From Roseibium aquae (GTDB taxonomy: Bacteria; Pseudomonadota; Alphaproteobacteria; Rhizobiales; Stappiaceae), in NCBI RefSeq assembly GCF_008711285.1, contig NZ_VXDC01000009.1:1-64000 (forward strand): DNA of 64,000 bases. The letters run 5' to 3'. The translations under genes were made by a program, and so were the position numbers. Within the stretch, counting starts at the first letter, position 1. The number at the start of each line of letters is the position of its first letter. Below, one piece after another: positions 26,909-35,767 of this stretch. The notes under the pieces were generated by a model. It saw only the letters and a list, made by a program, of their open reading frames with translations, searched no databases and was not told the origin of the DNA.

Positions 26909-27943
26909 ATGACCAGCCAGACGTCGACGGTGACGAAACTTCCGACCAAACGCCTCAATGGGGTCGAACGGGTCGCGGCATTGCTTCTGTCCCTGGGCAG
27001 AACGAATTCCCAACGCCTTCTCCAGCATTTCGATCAGGAGGAGATCCGGATGATCACCGTCACCGCGGCGCAGCTGGGGACGGTCGCATCCCAGGAACTG
27101 GACGCTATCGCCGAAGACTTCATCGAGCAGTTTTCCAACGGGGTGACCCTTTATGGCTCCGCAGGTGAAGTCGAAAAGATGCTCAACGGCGTTTTGCCCG
27201 AGGATCAACTGGCGGATATCATGTCGGATGTCATGGGCAACTCCAACCGGTCGATCTGGGACCGTCTGACCACGGTATCGGAGACGATCTTCGCGAGTTA
27301 TCTGCTCAAGGAACACCCCCAGACCGCGGCTCTGATCCTGACCAAGATCAAGCCGAGCGCCGCGGCCAAGGTGCTAGGCCAGATGAATGGCAAGACCCGT
27401 AATTCGCTGGTGCGCCGGATGCTGTCGATCAAGCCCGTCGTTCCCGAGATCATGCGCGACGTCGAAAAGACAATGCATGAGGACTTCATGCTCAACCTGT
27501 CGGGCAATCTGGAGGCGGATTCGCATGCGCGCATGGCGGACATCCTGAACAAGATGGATCGCGACCACATGGAAGATGCCCTCGACAACCTGAACCAGGT
27601 CCGGCCGAAGACCGCGGAGCTTCTCAAGGGGCTGCTGTTCACCTTCGACGACATCATCAAGCTGAATGCGCGCACCCGGATGGCGATTTTCGATCAGGTA
27701 CCGACCGACCGGATCGTTCTGGCATTGAAGGGCACGGAACAGACCTTCCGCGAGGTGATCCTCTCCTCCCTCACCTCGCGGGCGCGGCGCATCGCCGAAC
27801 ACGAGCTGGCGAGCGGCGAGCCCGCCGCCCAAAGGGACGTCATGGAAGCGCGCAGCACCATCACCAACCTGGCGCTGGAAATGGCCGGACGCGGCGAGAT
27901 CGAACTCAATGCGAAGCAAGAGGACGGTGCCTACTTCAACTGA
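26909..27943 (+). CDS. fliG: Flagellar motor switch protein FliG
   Basis: A 344-residue rotor protein that contacts MotA and the MS ring. Three helical domains are present. The N-terminal domain starts after a polar leader at LNGVERVAALLLSLGRTNSQ. The middle domain holds HPQTAALILTKIKPSAAAKV, close to the EHPQ motif of FliG. The C-terminal domain contains FDDIIKLNARTRMAIFDQVP and the charged torque helix around SSLTSRARRIAEHELASGEP, with acidic and basic residues alternating as expected. The length fits the family. fliN lies 38 bases upstream and flhB 48 bases downstream. Confidence 0.97.
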   Translation: MTSQTSTVTKLPTKRLNGVERVAALLLSLGRTNSQRLLQHFDQEEIRMITVTAAQLGTVASQELDAIAEDFIEQFSNGVTLYGSAGEVEKMLNGVLPEDQLADIMSDVMGNSNRSIWDRLTTVSETIFASYLLKEHPQTAALILTKIKPSAAAKVLGQMNGKTRNSLVRRMLSIKPVVPEIMRDVEKTMHEDFMLNLSGNLEADSHARMADILNKMDRDHMEDALDNLNQVRPKTAELLKGLLFTFDDIIKLNARTRMAIFDQVPTDRIVLALKGTEQTFREVILSSLTSRARRIAEHELASGEPAAQRDVMEARSTITNLALEMAGRGEIELNAKQEDGAYFN

Positions 27944-27991
27944 CGCGGCAGCTGGCCATCGCCTTCGACCCGATGAAGGACCCAAGCCGAA

Positions 27992-29068
27992 ATGGCCGAT
28001 GAAGCAGATAAAGATTCAAAAACAGAGGAACCGACCGAGAAGAAGATCCAGGATGCATTGGAAAAGGGAAACACACCCGTCTCCAAGGAAGCACCGGTTC
28101 TTGCCTCCTTCATGGCAACCTTGCTGATCGGCGCCTTCGTGATTTCATCCGGGGCAACCGCGCTTGTCGCCAGTTTGAAGCAGCTCGTCGATCATGTGGG
28201 AGGATACTCGCTTGGAAACGGTGCGGACGCATTGTTGCTGTCTCATGCGCTGGCCTGGGAGGTCGGCTGGTTCCTTGCCCCGATCATTGCCCTGCTCACG
28301 GTTGGCGGTCTTTCGGCGACCTTCCTCCAGACAAAACCGCGCCTTGTTCCGAACCGGATCAAACCCGACCTGTCGAAACTATCCCTCAATAAGGGGTTCG
28401 AGCGGCTGTTCGGCGTTCAAGGGCTCGTCGAGTTCCTCAAGGCCTTCTTCAAATTCTCCACCGTTGCGATCATCGCCTTTGTTCAGCTGCGTGCAAGTGA
28501 AGCCGGGTTGATCCAGACCATGTTCACCGACCCGAGCGCCCTCCCGGAGATCATCCTTCAGATTTCGATGAAAGTGGTGGCTGGCGTTTGCATCGTCACC
28601 ATCTTGCTGGTCGCCGTCGACATTTTGTGGTCGCGGACCCATTGGCGGCAAAAACTCAAAATGACCAAACAGGAGATCAAGGACGAGCACAAGCAGGCGG
28701 AGGGCGATCCGATCGTCAAGGCACGCCAGCGGTCCCTGGCCCGGGACCGCGCCCGAAACCGCATGATCGCGGCGATCCCTCAAGCCACCCTCGTCGTCGC
28801 CAACCCAACGCACTTCGCCGTGGCGCTGAAATACGAGGCGGAAAAGACCGCCGCGCCGATTGTGGTGGCCAAGGGGCAGGACCTGATCGCCCTGAAAATC
28901 CGCGAAGTCGCTGAGCAAAACGACATTCCGGTCATCGAGGACAAGGCTCTTGCACGGTCTCTTTACGCTGCCACGGAAATCGAGCGCATGATACCGCCCG
29001 AATTCTATCGGGCCATTGCCGAAATCATTTGTTACGTGTACTCACGCAAGCCGGGTGCGAATGCATGA
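27992..29068 (+). CDS. flhB: Flagellar export apparatus protein FlhB
   Basis: A 358-residue export switch protein in the inner membrane. The N-terminus is charged (DKDSKTEEPTEKKIQDALEK), and the first of four transmembrane helices starts near residue 35. The cytoplasmic domain holds the self-cleaving motif NPTH at about residue 271 (VVANPTHFAVALKYE), intact, so normal cleavage and substrate switching are expected. The following VAKGQDLIALKIREVAEQND is typical. The C-terminus overlaps the next gene by 8 bases. It is the sixth gene in the + strand flagellar operon; the partners flhA, fliQ and fliR are on the - strand further right. Confidence 0.97.
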   Translation: MADEADKDSKTEEPTEKKIQDALEKGNTPVSKEAPVLASFMATLLIGAFVISSGATALVASLKQLVDHVGGYSLGNGADALLLSHALAWEVGWFLAPIIALLTVGGLSATFLQTKPRLVPNRIKPDLSKLSLNKGFERLFGVQGLVEFLKAFFKFSTVAIIAFVQLRASEAGLIQTMFTDPSALPEIILQISMKVVAGVCIVTILLVAVDILWSRTHWRQKLKMTKQEIKDEHKQAEGDPIVKARQRSLARDRARNRMIAAIPQATLVVANPTHFAVALKYEAEKTAAPIVVAKGQDLIALKIREVAEQNDIPVIEDKALARSLYAATEIERMIPPEFYRAIAEIICYVYSRKPGANA

Positions 29069-29567
29069 GATGGCGCGCTCAGGAGACCGCTCAAAGATGC
29101 GTGAGGAAAAGAGAGGACCATCCACGGCGCTGGAGTCGCAAAAATGCGACGAGACCTGCCGGGCTGCCATTGTATCGGCCTTGAAGCAATTCACGACCGA
29201 AATGCAGTTGATTGATGTTGTCGACCTCATCGCATTCATTCGCACGGACCAGCACGCCAATATAGAGGATCTGATCAAATCCTCCGCCGAGCTGTTCTTC
29301 AAGCCCGACACGCTCCGCTATTCCATGGCCGCCGCCGTGGATCTGTCCTGGGAGACCATGCCGGCCGTCTCGCTTGACCTTGAGTTCTTCAACAAGGGCG
29401 TTTGGATATACTTCACGCTCGTTTTGCGCCACCCGGACAATGCGGTGAACGTCACCTATATCGAGTTTTCCGGATCCTCCGGGGCAGGTTCCTCTGGGGC
29501 ATCCGAGACCATGAGCGTGCGTCTGATCGAAGCGTTGAAGGACGCAAGGCTGAGCCGGCAGCGATAG
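29061..29567 (+). CDS. Uncharacterised protein at the end of the motA-flhB operon
   Basis: A 168-residue protein of unknown function. After a polar leader it has a compact segment with ETCRAAIVSALKQFTTEMQL, LFFKPDTLRYSMAAAVDLSW and NAVNVTYIEFSGSSGAG, and a helical end. No membrane helix or signal peptide is visible. The proposed ATG at 29061 overlaps flhB by 8 bases; ATGs at 29070 and 29097 are also possible. It ends 18 bases before the terminator at 29586-29617. Position and coupling imply a flagellar-linked role, but no named family is recognised. Confidence 0.68.
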   Translation: MHEMARSGDRSKMREEKRGPSTALESQKCDETCRAAIVSALKQFTTEMQLIDVVDLIAFIRTDQHANIEDLIKSSAELFFKPDTLRYSMAAAVDLSWETMPAVSLDLEFFNKGVWIYFTLVLRHPDNAVNVTYIEFSGSSGAGSSGASETMSVRLIEALKDARLSRQR

Positions 29568-29585
29568 GTCCGGGCCCCACGGCTC

Positions 29586-29617
29586 AAAAAAAACCGGCCT
29601 GGTCAAAGCCAGGCCGG
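29586..29617 (-). terminator. Rho-independent terminator of the - strand flagellar operon
   Basis: CCGGCCTGG (29594-29602), a 6-base loop and CCAGGCCGG (29609-29617) form a perfect 9-bp stem. Eight adenines (29586-29593) precede it on +, giving a U-tract on the - strand. It therefore ends the transcript of the flgE-to-29666 operon. The + strand operon converges here but gets no U-tract from it. Confidence 0.85.
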
Positions 29618-29665
29618 CAAGTGGTGGGAGGCAACGGCTGCTGGGCCAGGCCCGCGAGACGCGGA

Positions 29666-30121
29666 TCAATAGGAGATCACCGCATCCTTATGGAAATAGT
29701 TGAACTCCTCGACCAGCACCTCACGCACCACAGCTTCCCCCAGACGCTTGTTCGTCATTTCGGCCAGATGACCGGTAAGGCGGTCAAGATCGTATCGTTC
29801 AAGGTTTTTGAAATCGAGCGTATCGTCTTCGTAAAGTGTCCGGAACGCCTCATCGACCAGGAAGGGATGCGGCGGAACCGGCAGCCGGCGCAGCTTGTCA
29901 CCGTCCGCCGTAAAGACAAGCTTGGCGACCACATAGCCTTGCAACGCGCCATCCGCGATCATCGGCACATTGATCGGCTGCAAGGTTTCATAGTCCAAAC
30001 CGCCCACCAGCGCCCCGCGATCCGCATCGAACGGGCTGTCCGCCATGAAGTAGGTGGTCCCCAGACCGGACAGGAACATTGCGGCTGGCATCCACAAGCC
30101 GACCATGACGGATCTAATCAT
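29666..30121 (-). CDS. Small single-helix membrane or secreted protein, flagellar operon end
   Basis: A 151-residue protein. The N-terminal hydrophobic segment (SVMVGLWMPAAMFLSGLGTT) is a membrane anchor or signal. The rest is a soluble domain with GYVVAKLVFTADGDKLRRLP, FLVDEAFRTLYEDDTLDFKN and RLGEAVVREVLVEEFNYFHK. The layout (one N-terminal helix and a periplasmic domain ending in a long helix) recalls FliL, but similarity is too weak for a firm name. The start at 30121 overlaps the preceding gene by 8 bases; the frame's TTG at 30124 is a poorer choice. It is the last gene before the terminator at 29586-29617. Confidence 0.68.
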   Translation of the reverse strand: MIRSVMVGLWMPAAMFLSGLGTTYFMADSPFDADRGALVGGLDYETLQPINVPMIADGALQGYVVAKLVFTADGDKLRRLPVPPHPFLVDEAFRTLYEDDTLDFKNLERYDLDRLTGHLAEMTNKRLGEAVVREVLVEEFNYFHKDAVISY

Positions 30122-30599
30122 CAAGCCCCCCGTGCGCTGGGCGCCGGTAGGTCCCGTCCGAGTCGGCCTCCAGCATCACCCGGGACAAGAGATCGGACAC
30201 CTCCTGAACCGCCTTCATATGCCGGTCGAGGATCGTCATGTTCTCCGCGAGGGACACGCGCAGGTCCTGAAGAAGGATCTCGATTTCTTCGCTGACCTCT
30301 TCAAGCGTCAAAGCCCCCCTCGCCCGGCTCAGATCCAGCAAGACCTGGCTTTTTCTGTGTTCGAAAGGGGCAAGATCGGCGTTCGGTGTTTCGCGCAGGG
30401 CCGCCGTTTCGGCCCGAACGACGCTGATCGCGCGCCGCACGGTTGCCGCCAGAACAGCTTCTGCGGAAGACGGTGATGGTTTGATGGCCGAAAGCCCGGA
30501 CACCGCTGGAGCGGCGGTGTCCGCCCGCGGCGCCCCTGTGGGATACACTGTCAAAGCCTGATCCTCGCCCTGCCGGCCCTGCAATTCCCGTTCGCTCAT
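30114..30599 (-). CDS. Putative flagellar export chaperone (FlgN-like)
   Basis: A 161-residue soluble protein. The first 45 residues are polar and low in order. The remainder is predicted helical: SAEAVLAATVRRAISVVRAE, PFEHRKSQVLLDLSRARGAL, then a long helix around EEIEILLQDLRVSLAENMTI. The KSQVLLDLSRA segment is similar in style to the FlgN-like chaperones of hook-associated proteins in alphaproteobacteria. It overlaps the rod-binding protein gene by four bases (ATGA) and lies in the operon that makes FlgK and FlgL, the normal FlgN clients. The assignment rests on size, helix pattern and context. Confidence 0.5.
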   Translation of the reverse strand: MSERELQGRQGEDQALTVYPTGAPRADTAAPAVSGLSAIKPSPSSAEAVLAATVRRAISVVRAETAALRETPNADLAPFEHRKSQVLLDLSRARGALTLEEVSEEIEILLQDLRVSLAENMTILDRHMKAVQEVSDLLSRVMLEADSDGTYRRPAHGGLDD

Positions 30600-31069
30600 G
30601 CCGCCGTTCCCTTAAGCGTGTCGTTCAAGAGACCGGCGATCCCGACCCCACCGCTTGCCGCGATCTGATTGGCCACCTGTTCAGCCATCATCGACTTCCA
30701 GATCTCGCCGGAAGATCCTTTCCCGAACACGGCCTCCGCATCCTTGGGCAGCATCGTTTCCACGACTTGCTGAAGAAAAACGGCCTCGAATTGTTGCGCC
30801 GGGCCAAGACCTGTTTCGGTCCTCCCCCGTCCGGAGGCGGAACCGGCCGGTGACAGGCCGGTGCGCTCTGCAGAAGAAAGATGGGGAAACGGGCTATCTC
30901 CCGGTTTTCCGGCCCCGGCCATGGCCAGTTCGAACCCGGTTCCAATCTCGCCGGGTAGGGCCGCTCCGGCTCCAAGCCGCTCGAGCCGCAGCGCGGCCAT
31001 TTGAAGTATTTCGGGCTGGGCCGCACGCGCTACATCCAGAACGATATCGGAAGGTGGCGAAATAGCCAT
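30596..31069 (-). CDS. Rod-binding protein (N-terminal FlgJ-like)
   Basis: A 157-residue periplasmic scaffold that helps rod assembly. After a polar stretch, the C-terminal half has the rod-binding domain: AQQFEAVFLQQVVETMLPKD, then VFGKGSSGEIWKSMMAEQVA and ASGGVGIAGLLND. The muramidase domain of enterobacterial FlgJ is absent, as is normal in rhizobia, so another enzyme must open the peptidoglycan. The start at 31069 has AGGAG 9 bases upstream, better than the frame's first ATG at 31096. It is followed with ATGA overlap by the FlgN-like gene. Confidence 0.82.
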   Translation of the reverse strand: MAISPPSDIVLDVARAAQPEILQMAALRLERLGAGAALPGEIGTGFELAMAGAGKPGDSPFPHLSSAERTGLSPAGSASGRGRTETGLGPAQQFEAVFLQQVVETMLPKDAEAVFGKGSSGEIWKSMMAEQVANQIAASGGVGIAGLLNDTLKGTAA

Positions 31070-31216
31070 CGGATTGGTCTCCTGGAATTGGTCCATCCCC
31101 GGGCAGCTTGCCGGGGGGGTTCGAGGATCACCCTAGCGGTCCGGCCTTGCGCCGGCCTTGCCTGTGTCCGCACGGCCTTGGGCCAGCGTGTTTTGCGCGC
31201 GCCGAACAGGCGACCG

Positions 31217-31633
31217 CTACCGGAACCGGATGTCCATCAGGTCAAGCAGGGACTGTTGTTCAGCCTGTCTGGCCTCGTCCATCCGGATTTTCCGCAAGCG
31301 CTCTTCCATTGTCTTGAGCAGCATCATCTGCCGGGAGAATTCGGCATTCATCTTTTCGCGTGCCGCTGTAATCTCCATCAGCTCATGCAGGATCTTGCGC
31401 AACCGCTCGGCGGCATTGGCGATGAAGCGGTCGTGCTGGGCCAGTTCGCCGCCGGACAAGGCGGTGAGAATGCGGCGCTCCTTTTCGGTCAGCGTCTCGG
31501 CCTGGGCGTCCAGCTTTTGCAAAAGCCACTGGGAGAACAGGTAGATTTGCCGTTGGAGATGATAGATCCGCTCGATGTCTTTGCTGCTGCGGCGCATGAA
31601 CTCATCCGTTTTGAAGCCAGGTGAAGTAGCCAT
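31217..31633 (-). CDS. Small coiled-coil flagellar protein (possibly FliJ-like)
   Basis: A 138-residue protein, almost entirely helical and highly charged. Stretches such as DIERIYHLQRQIYLFSQWLL, ERLRKILHELMEITAAREKM and MEERLRKIRMDEARQAEQQS show heptad-like spacing of Leu/Ile/Met. Size and coiled-coil character suit a FliJ-type export component, but FliJ normally lies next to fliI, and fliI is about 10 kb away here. It overlaps the fliR end by 32 bases, so it is translated with the export gate genes. A 147-base gap with a GC-rich imperfect hairpin separates it from the rod-binding gene. Confidence 0.6.
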   Translation of the reverse strand: MATSPGFKTDEFMRRSSKDIERIYHLQRQIYLFSQWLLQKLDAQAETLTEKERRILTALSGGELAQHDRFIANAAERLRKILHELMEITAAREKMNAEFSRQMMLLKTMEERLRKIRMDEARQAEQQSLLDLMDIRFR

Positions 31634-32378
31634 CCATGAACAACAGGAGGGCTTCGGCGGTGGTCAGGTAGAGGAAGTAAAGGCCGCCCGCGATGATGAA
31701 CGGCAAGGCGATGAAATACACGGGGATCTGCGGGGTCAGCTTGTTGACGAGACCGACGGCCAGATTGATGACCACCGTGTAGACAATGAACGGACTGCAG
31801 ACACGCAAGGCGAGGACGAAGGCTTCCGCCAGCTGCTCTCCCAGCCGTTCAAGGGTGGAGAGCGAGTCGAACGGAGACCCCGGCGGCATCGCGGCGTAGG
31901 ACTCGGCCAGACCCCTCAAGACCTCCCAATGCTGGTTGGAGATAAACACCAGCGCGGTCGCCGTCATGGTGAACAGGTTGGCGACCGCCGGCAGCGCAAC
32001 GCTGCTTTCCACCGCAACGCCGGGCATGTTCGACAGGCCGATAGCCATGGACACAAGCGTGGCCATCGTCTCCAGGGCGATCATGAAGATCCGCCCCAGC
32101 AAGCCGATGACGAAGCCGATCAGGAGCTCCGAAACGATCAGGCCGGAAACGGTCGCCAGCGATTGGTCCGGCAAGGCCTCCTGCATGACGGGCACCAGCA
32201 TGGGGGAAAGGGCCAGCGTCACGGAAAGGGCAACAAACAGCCGGATTCGCATCGGGATCCGGTCGCTGGAAAAACCCGGGATCACCATCAGGCATGCGCC
32301 GATCCGGCAAAACAGCAGAAAAACGGACAGGATGACCGAACTTCCCGCTTCGCCGAGGAGCCAGGCGGGCACCATCAT
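31602..32378 (-). CDS. fliR: Flagellar export gate protein FliR
   Basis: A 258-residue inner-membrane protein of the FliPQR gate. It has about six hydrophobic segments, among them [58 protein letters not shown] and [20 protein letters not shown]. The [13 protein letters not shown] loop appears as [12 protein letters not shown], as expected for FliR. The start ATG at 32378 overlaps the flhA stop (TGATG area), so the two are coupled. fliP, usually nearby in other bacteria, is not in the window. Confidence 0.95.
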   Translation of the reverse strand: MMVPAWLLGEAGSSVILSVFLLFCRIGACLMVIPGFSSDRIPMRIRLFVALSVTLALSPMLVPVMQEALPDQSLATVSGLIVSELLIGFVIGLLGRIFMIALETMATLVSMAIGLSNMPGVAVESSVALPAVANLFTMTATALVFISNQHWEVLRGLAESYAAMPPGSPFDSLSTLERLGEQLAEAFVLALRVCSPFIVYTVVINLAVGLVNKLTPQIPVYFIALPFIIAGGLYFLYLTTAEALLLFMDGYFTWLQNG

Positions 32379-34465
32379 GAGACACTGCCCAGCGCCGAGA
32401 CATCCACGCCGCGCGCGATTTCAAGGTGGGAAAGAACCGGCAAGGTCGGGAACATGCGTTCCACGATCATGCGCACATAGGGGCGCGCATCGGGTGCGGC
32501 CACGATGGCAAACTGCTTGCCTTCCTTCATGTGTTTCTTGACGGCGACGGACACTTCATTGCCGAATTCCTCGACCAGTTGCGGCTCGATGTCGAATTCC
32601 ACCACATCGCCCTTCTGGTCCCGCTTCAGGCTGTGATGGAACGCAAGATCCCAGCGGTTGCCAAGACGCAGCACATGCAACGGACCGCCTTGCGACAGGT
32701 CCCCGCAGATCTGCTGGGCAATGCGCATGCGCACGTGCTCGACCACCTGTTCGGAGCGCCGGACATGGGGCACGATCTCGGCCACCGCCTCCAGGATCAG
32801 GTGAAGATTGCGGATGGACACGCGTTCGGCCAGCAGAAGCTTGAGTACGGCCTGAAGACCCGAATTGGACGTGTGGGCCGGGCAGATGTCGTCCAGCAGC
32901 TTGCGGTATTCCGGATCAAGCCGGTCGAACAGATTACGCATATCCTTGTAGGACAGGAGCTGCGGCAGGTTGTTGCGGATGACCTCACTTAGATGAGTCA
33001 GGACGACGGTGTTGTTGTCGGCCGGTTCATGTCCATCGCGTTTGAGCTCTTCCTTGTAGGCAGCGGGGACCCAGAAGGCGGGCATTCCAAAGGCCGGTTC
33101 GCGGGTCGGGTCCGAGGGCACAGGCAGCGGCTTGTCATCGGCCGGGATCACCAGAAGCTGCCCGACATGGAGTTGCTGCTTGGCAATGATCGTTCCATGG
33201 ATCTTGATTTGATAGGATTTCGGATCCAGCAAGAGACTGTCGGTCACGCGAATATCGGGCACGACAAATCCGAACTGCTCGGCGAATTTGCGGCGCATCT
33301 TGCCCACGCGGCGGGACATCTCGCCATGATTGGCCATGAGCTGGGTGGACAGTTGTTTCCCAAGCACCAGCTCGATCTCGGCCGTCTTCAGGGTTTCCTT
33401 GACCGAATCCCGGCTGTCCTGCAGCGCCTGTGCGTCATTTGCGGCCTTTTCGGCGGCCAGCTTCGCCTTCTGCGCGGCCTGACGCCTTGGAATGGTGTAG
33501 CCCATGAAGCCAAGCAGCCCTGCCAGGAGCGCGAAGGGCAAGATCGGCAGGCCCGGCATGAGCGCGAAAATACCCATGAGAATGGCGGCAACAAACAATG
33601 CCCGCGGATAGCCGCTGAGCTGGCCGAGCACGGCCTTGTCGGTGGAACCGCGGGTCCCGCCCTTGGACACCAGCAGGCCCGCAGCCAGCGATACGATCAG
33701 CGCGGGTATCTGGGAGACCAGTCCGTCGCCGACCGACAGCTTGGTGAAGACGTCGGCGGCATCGCCCGGGCTCATGTCATAGCGCGTGACGCCGATCACG
33801 ATCCCGCCCAAGATGTTGACGGCGGTAATGATCAGGCCGGCGATGGCATCCCCGCGCACGAACTTCGAAGCCCCGTCCATCGAGCCGAAGAAGGAGCTTT
33901 CCTCTTCCAGCTCGCGCCGGCGGCGTTGGGCCTCCTGGTCGTTGATCAGACCAGCGGACAGATCCGCGTCGATCGCCATCTGCTTGCCCGGAATGGCATC
34001 GAGTGTGAACCGGGCCCCGACCTCTGCAATCCGGGTCGCCCCTTTGGTAATGACCAGAAAGTTCACCGTGATCAAGATCGCGAAGACGATCAGACCGATC
34101 ACGAAGTCGCCGCTCATGACGAACTGGGAGAACCCGTTGATCACATAGCCGGCCGCATGAAGGCCCTCATGACCATCCGAGAGAATGACGCGCGTGGTCG
34201 CGATGTTGAGCGACAGGCGGAGCATCGTCGCGATCAACAGGATCGTGGGAAAGGAGGAGAAGTCGAGCGGCTTTTGGATCCACAGCGCCACCATCAGGAT
34301 CAGAACCGACAGCGCGATCGACATGGCGAGCCCGATATCGATCAGGAAGGTCGGAATGGGCAGGAAAAGCACGGCGAGGATCAAGACGATGCCGATGGCA
34401 AATCCGATGTCGCGGCGGTTTTCAGGAACGTCTGTCGAAATTGCGGAAACGGAGGTGTCAGCCAT
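32375..34465 (-). CDS. flhA: Flagellar export protein FlhA
   Basis: A 696-residue export gate component. The N-terminal half (to about residue 330) carries eight transmembrane helices, starting [20 protein letters not shown]. It includes the FHIPEP-type signature region [19 protein letters not shown] (here [15 protein letters not shown]). The C-terminal cytoplasmic nonamer domain runs from about 350 to the end and includes [20 protein letters not shown]. The start at 34465 has GAGG upstream and removes five residues of the open frame. It follows fliQ after a 159-base gap that holds a terminator-like hairpin on the opposite strand. Confidence 0.97.
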   Translation of the reverse strand: MADTSVSAISTDVPENRRDIGFAIGIVLILAVLFLPIPTFLIDIGLAMSIALSVLILMVALWIQKPLDFSSFPTILLIATMLRLSLNIATTRVILSDGHEGLHAAGYVINGFSQFVMSGDFVIGLIVFAILITVNFLVITKGATRIAEVGARFTLDAIPGKQMAIDADLSAGLINDQEAQRRRRELEEESSFFGSMDGASKFVRGDAIAGLIITAVNILGGIVIGVTRYDMSPGDAADVFTKLSVGDGLVSQIPALIVSLAAGLLVSKGGTRGSTDKAVLGQLSGYPRALFVAAILMGIFALMPGLPILPFALLAGLLGFMGYTIPRRQAAQKAKLAAEKAANDAQALQDSRDSVKETLKTAEIELVLGKQLSTQLMANHGEMSRRVGKMRRKFAEQFGFVVPDIRVTDSLLLDPKSYQIKIHGTIIAKQQLHVGQLLVIPADDKPLPVPSDPTREPAFGMPAFWVPAAYKEELKRDGHEPADNNTVVLTHLSEVIRNNLPQLLSYKDMRNLFDRLDPEYRKLLDDICPAHTSNSGLQAVLKLLLAERVSIRNLHLILEAVAEIVPHVRRSEQVVEHVRMRIAQQICGDLSQGGPLHVLRLGNRWDLAFHHSLKRDQKGDVVEFDIEPQLVEEFGNEVSVAVKKHMKEGKQFAIVAAPDARPYVRMIVERMFPTLPVLSHLEIARGVDVSALGSVS

Positions 34466-34532
34466 ACTGCCTCTCAGCACTCAAGAAGTTGCCGTGACAG
34501 TGCCGCGCCTAGCTTGCGCGGAGCTTTGGACT

Positions 34533-34570
34533 GGCGGGGGCCTTGAGAGTTTTTGGCCGCCCCCTTTTTT
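34533..34570 (+). terminator. Terminator-like hairpin on the + strand, antisense to the fliQ-flhA gap
   Basis: GGCGGGGGCC (34533-34542) can pair with GGCCGCCCCC (34555-34564) in 8 of 10 positions across a 12-base loop, and six T bases follow at 34565-34570. Read on +, this is a rho-independent terminator, yet all genes here run on -. It may stop antisense transcription, or fold in the - strand leader of flhA. Confidence 0.4.
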
Positions 34571-34624
34571 GCCCGTGCCCTCGGACCGGAATGCCGTTGG
34601 CGGCGCGGATGCCCGTCACCCGCG

Positions 34625-34891
34625 TCAAAAACCGTTCTCGATCCGGGCAAAGATGATCGTGGTCAGGCCGTGCATCTGACCGCCAATGAACGGTCCGCCC
34701 ACCACGATCATGATCAGGATCGTCACGATCTTGGGAATGAAGGTCAGCGTGATCTCCTGAACCTGGGTCAGGGCTTGCAGCAATGCAATCACGAGACCGA
34801 CGATCATTGCCGGAATGATCGCCGGCGCGGATGCCGCGATGATGACCCACATGGAGGACCGGACCAGGTCAAGGGCGTCTACCTCATTCAT
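34625..34891 (-). CDS. fliQ: Flagellar export gate protein FliQ
   Basis: An 88-residue inner-membrane protein with two transmembrane helices (SMWVIIAASAPAIIPAMIVG and ITLTFIPKIVTILIMIVVGG) joined by a loop carrying ALTQVQEIT, the FliQ hallmark. Size matches the family. The ATG at 34891 is chosen because the family starts MNEVDALDLVRSSMW; the open frame extends further up into flgD. It lies 7 bases after the flgD stop. Confidence 0.96.
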   Translation of the reverse strand: MNEVDALDLVRSSMWVIIAASAPAIIPAMIVGLVIALLQALTQVQEITLTFIPKIVTILIMIVVGGPFIGGQMHGLTTIIFARIENGF

Positions 34892-34898
34892 GGCGGCC

Positions 34899-35330
34899 TC
34901 AGCTGATCTTGACCCCGGGTCCAAGCAGAATGCCCTCGCCGCTTTCAAGACCGAGCAATGTGCCGTCACTGTAGATCTCGACCGAGGTCACGGTGCCCGA
35001 CACCCCGTTCGCATCTGTGGCCGTCCGGCCGACCAGATCGTCGATTTGGCCGAACGACATATTGACGAGCATTTGCTCCAGGTTCTTGTTCGTGTTGATC
35101 GACTGCTCGAGCTGCGAGAAGCTGGCAAGTTGCGCCAGCTGCTCGTTGCTGTCGACGGGGCTGGTGGGATCCTGGTGCTTCATCTGTTCGAGCATGAGCT
35201 TCAGGAAGGTATCATAGTCCACCGTCATCTGCTTTTCGGCCGCGCTCGTGGCCTGAGAGGCTGTCGGCGCGGTTCGGGCCCCGGTGGAGCCGGCCGTGCC
35301 GGCGGTTTCGGTTACACTTTGGACAGACAT
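34899..35330 (-). CDS. flgD: Flagellar hook cap protein FlgD
   Basis: A 143-residue scaffold that caps the growing hook. After a Thr/Ala/Ser-rich leader it has the conserved VDYDTFLKLMLEQMKHQDPT, SNEQLAQLASFSQLEQSINT and NKNLEQMLVNMSFGQID. The shorter C-terminal part (VGRTATDANGVSGTVTSVEI) is the reduced form found in alphaproteobacteria, without the large Tudor/FnIII part of enterobacterial FlgD. It lies 14 bases after flbT in the operon. Confidence 0.95.
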   Translation of the reverse strand: MSVQSVTETAGTAGSTGARTAPTASQATSAAEKQMTVDYDTFLKLMLEQMKHQDPTSPVDSNEQLAQLASFSQLEQSINTNKNLEQMLVNMSFGQIDDLVGRTATDANGVSGTVTSVEIYSDGTLLGLESGEGILLGPGVKIS

Positions 35331-35344
35331 TGCTTGTCTCCTTC

Positions 35345-35767
35345 CTATCCTGCAGCGCTTCGCAGTTCCGGCAATCTTTCCGAATAGCTGCCGCTGATCA
35401 GCTCCGCTTCGATGGGGTACAGATCGCGAATGAGTTTCATGGCCTCGAACCAGCGTTTTTCCCCGGCAAGGCGCGACACCTCGTCAAGGCGCTCAAGCAC
35501 CAGCGGATGAGAAAACGTCCGGCTGGAGGAAGTCAGCACCATGTCGAGCATGTCTCCGGCGCTCGCGGCCGCGTTTGGATCCATGATCATGGTCTGGAGA
35601 ATGAAATAGATCTGCCGCAGCGGCGTGGTGGCCTGTTCGGCCTGAAGAACATGGCCCTCCAGCAGAAACACCGCGTCATTGAGCAACTCGATGCTCGTCT
35701 TGCGCTCCGCGCGGATTACCGCCCCGTTGATGAACAGCCGCTCACCCGCCTTAAGCCCGATCTTCAT
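35345..35767 (-). CDS. flbT: Flagellin mRNA regulator FlbT
   Basis: A 140-residue protein. FlbT of Caulobacter binds flagellin mRNA and limits its translation until the hook is done. Characteristic segments are LKAGERLFINGAVIRAERKT, VLQAEQATTPLRQIYFILQT and VSRLAGEKRWFEAMKLIRDL. Its ATG at 35767 overlaps flaF by 17 bases, the usual coupled pair. Flagellin genes, its expected target, are not in the window. In rhizobia FlbT may act as an activator instead, so the sign of regulation is open. Confidence 0.95.
   Translation of the reverse strand: MKIGLKAGERLFINGAVIRAERKTSIELLNDAVFLLEGHVLQAEQATTPLRQIYFILQTMIMDPNAAASAGDMLDMVLTSSSRTFSHPLVLERLDEVSRLAGEKRWFEAMKLIRDLYPIEAELISGSYSERLPELRSAAG

Noticed and set aside
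31097..31118. GC-rich imperfect hairpin between the coiled-coil gene and the rod-binding gene
   Set aside because: The stem has a mismatch or bulge and no U-tract follows, so it is not supported as a terminator.
32993..34546. A 517-codon + frame opposite flhA
   Set aside because: flhA motifs cover the - strand over the same region; the + frame is compositionally biased (His, Gln, Asp, Arg) and matches nothing known.
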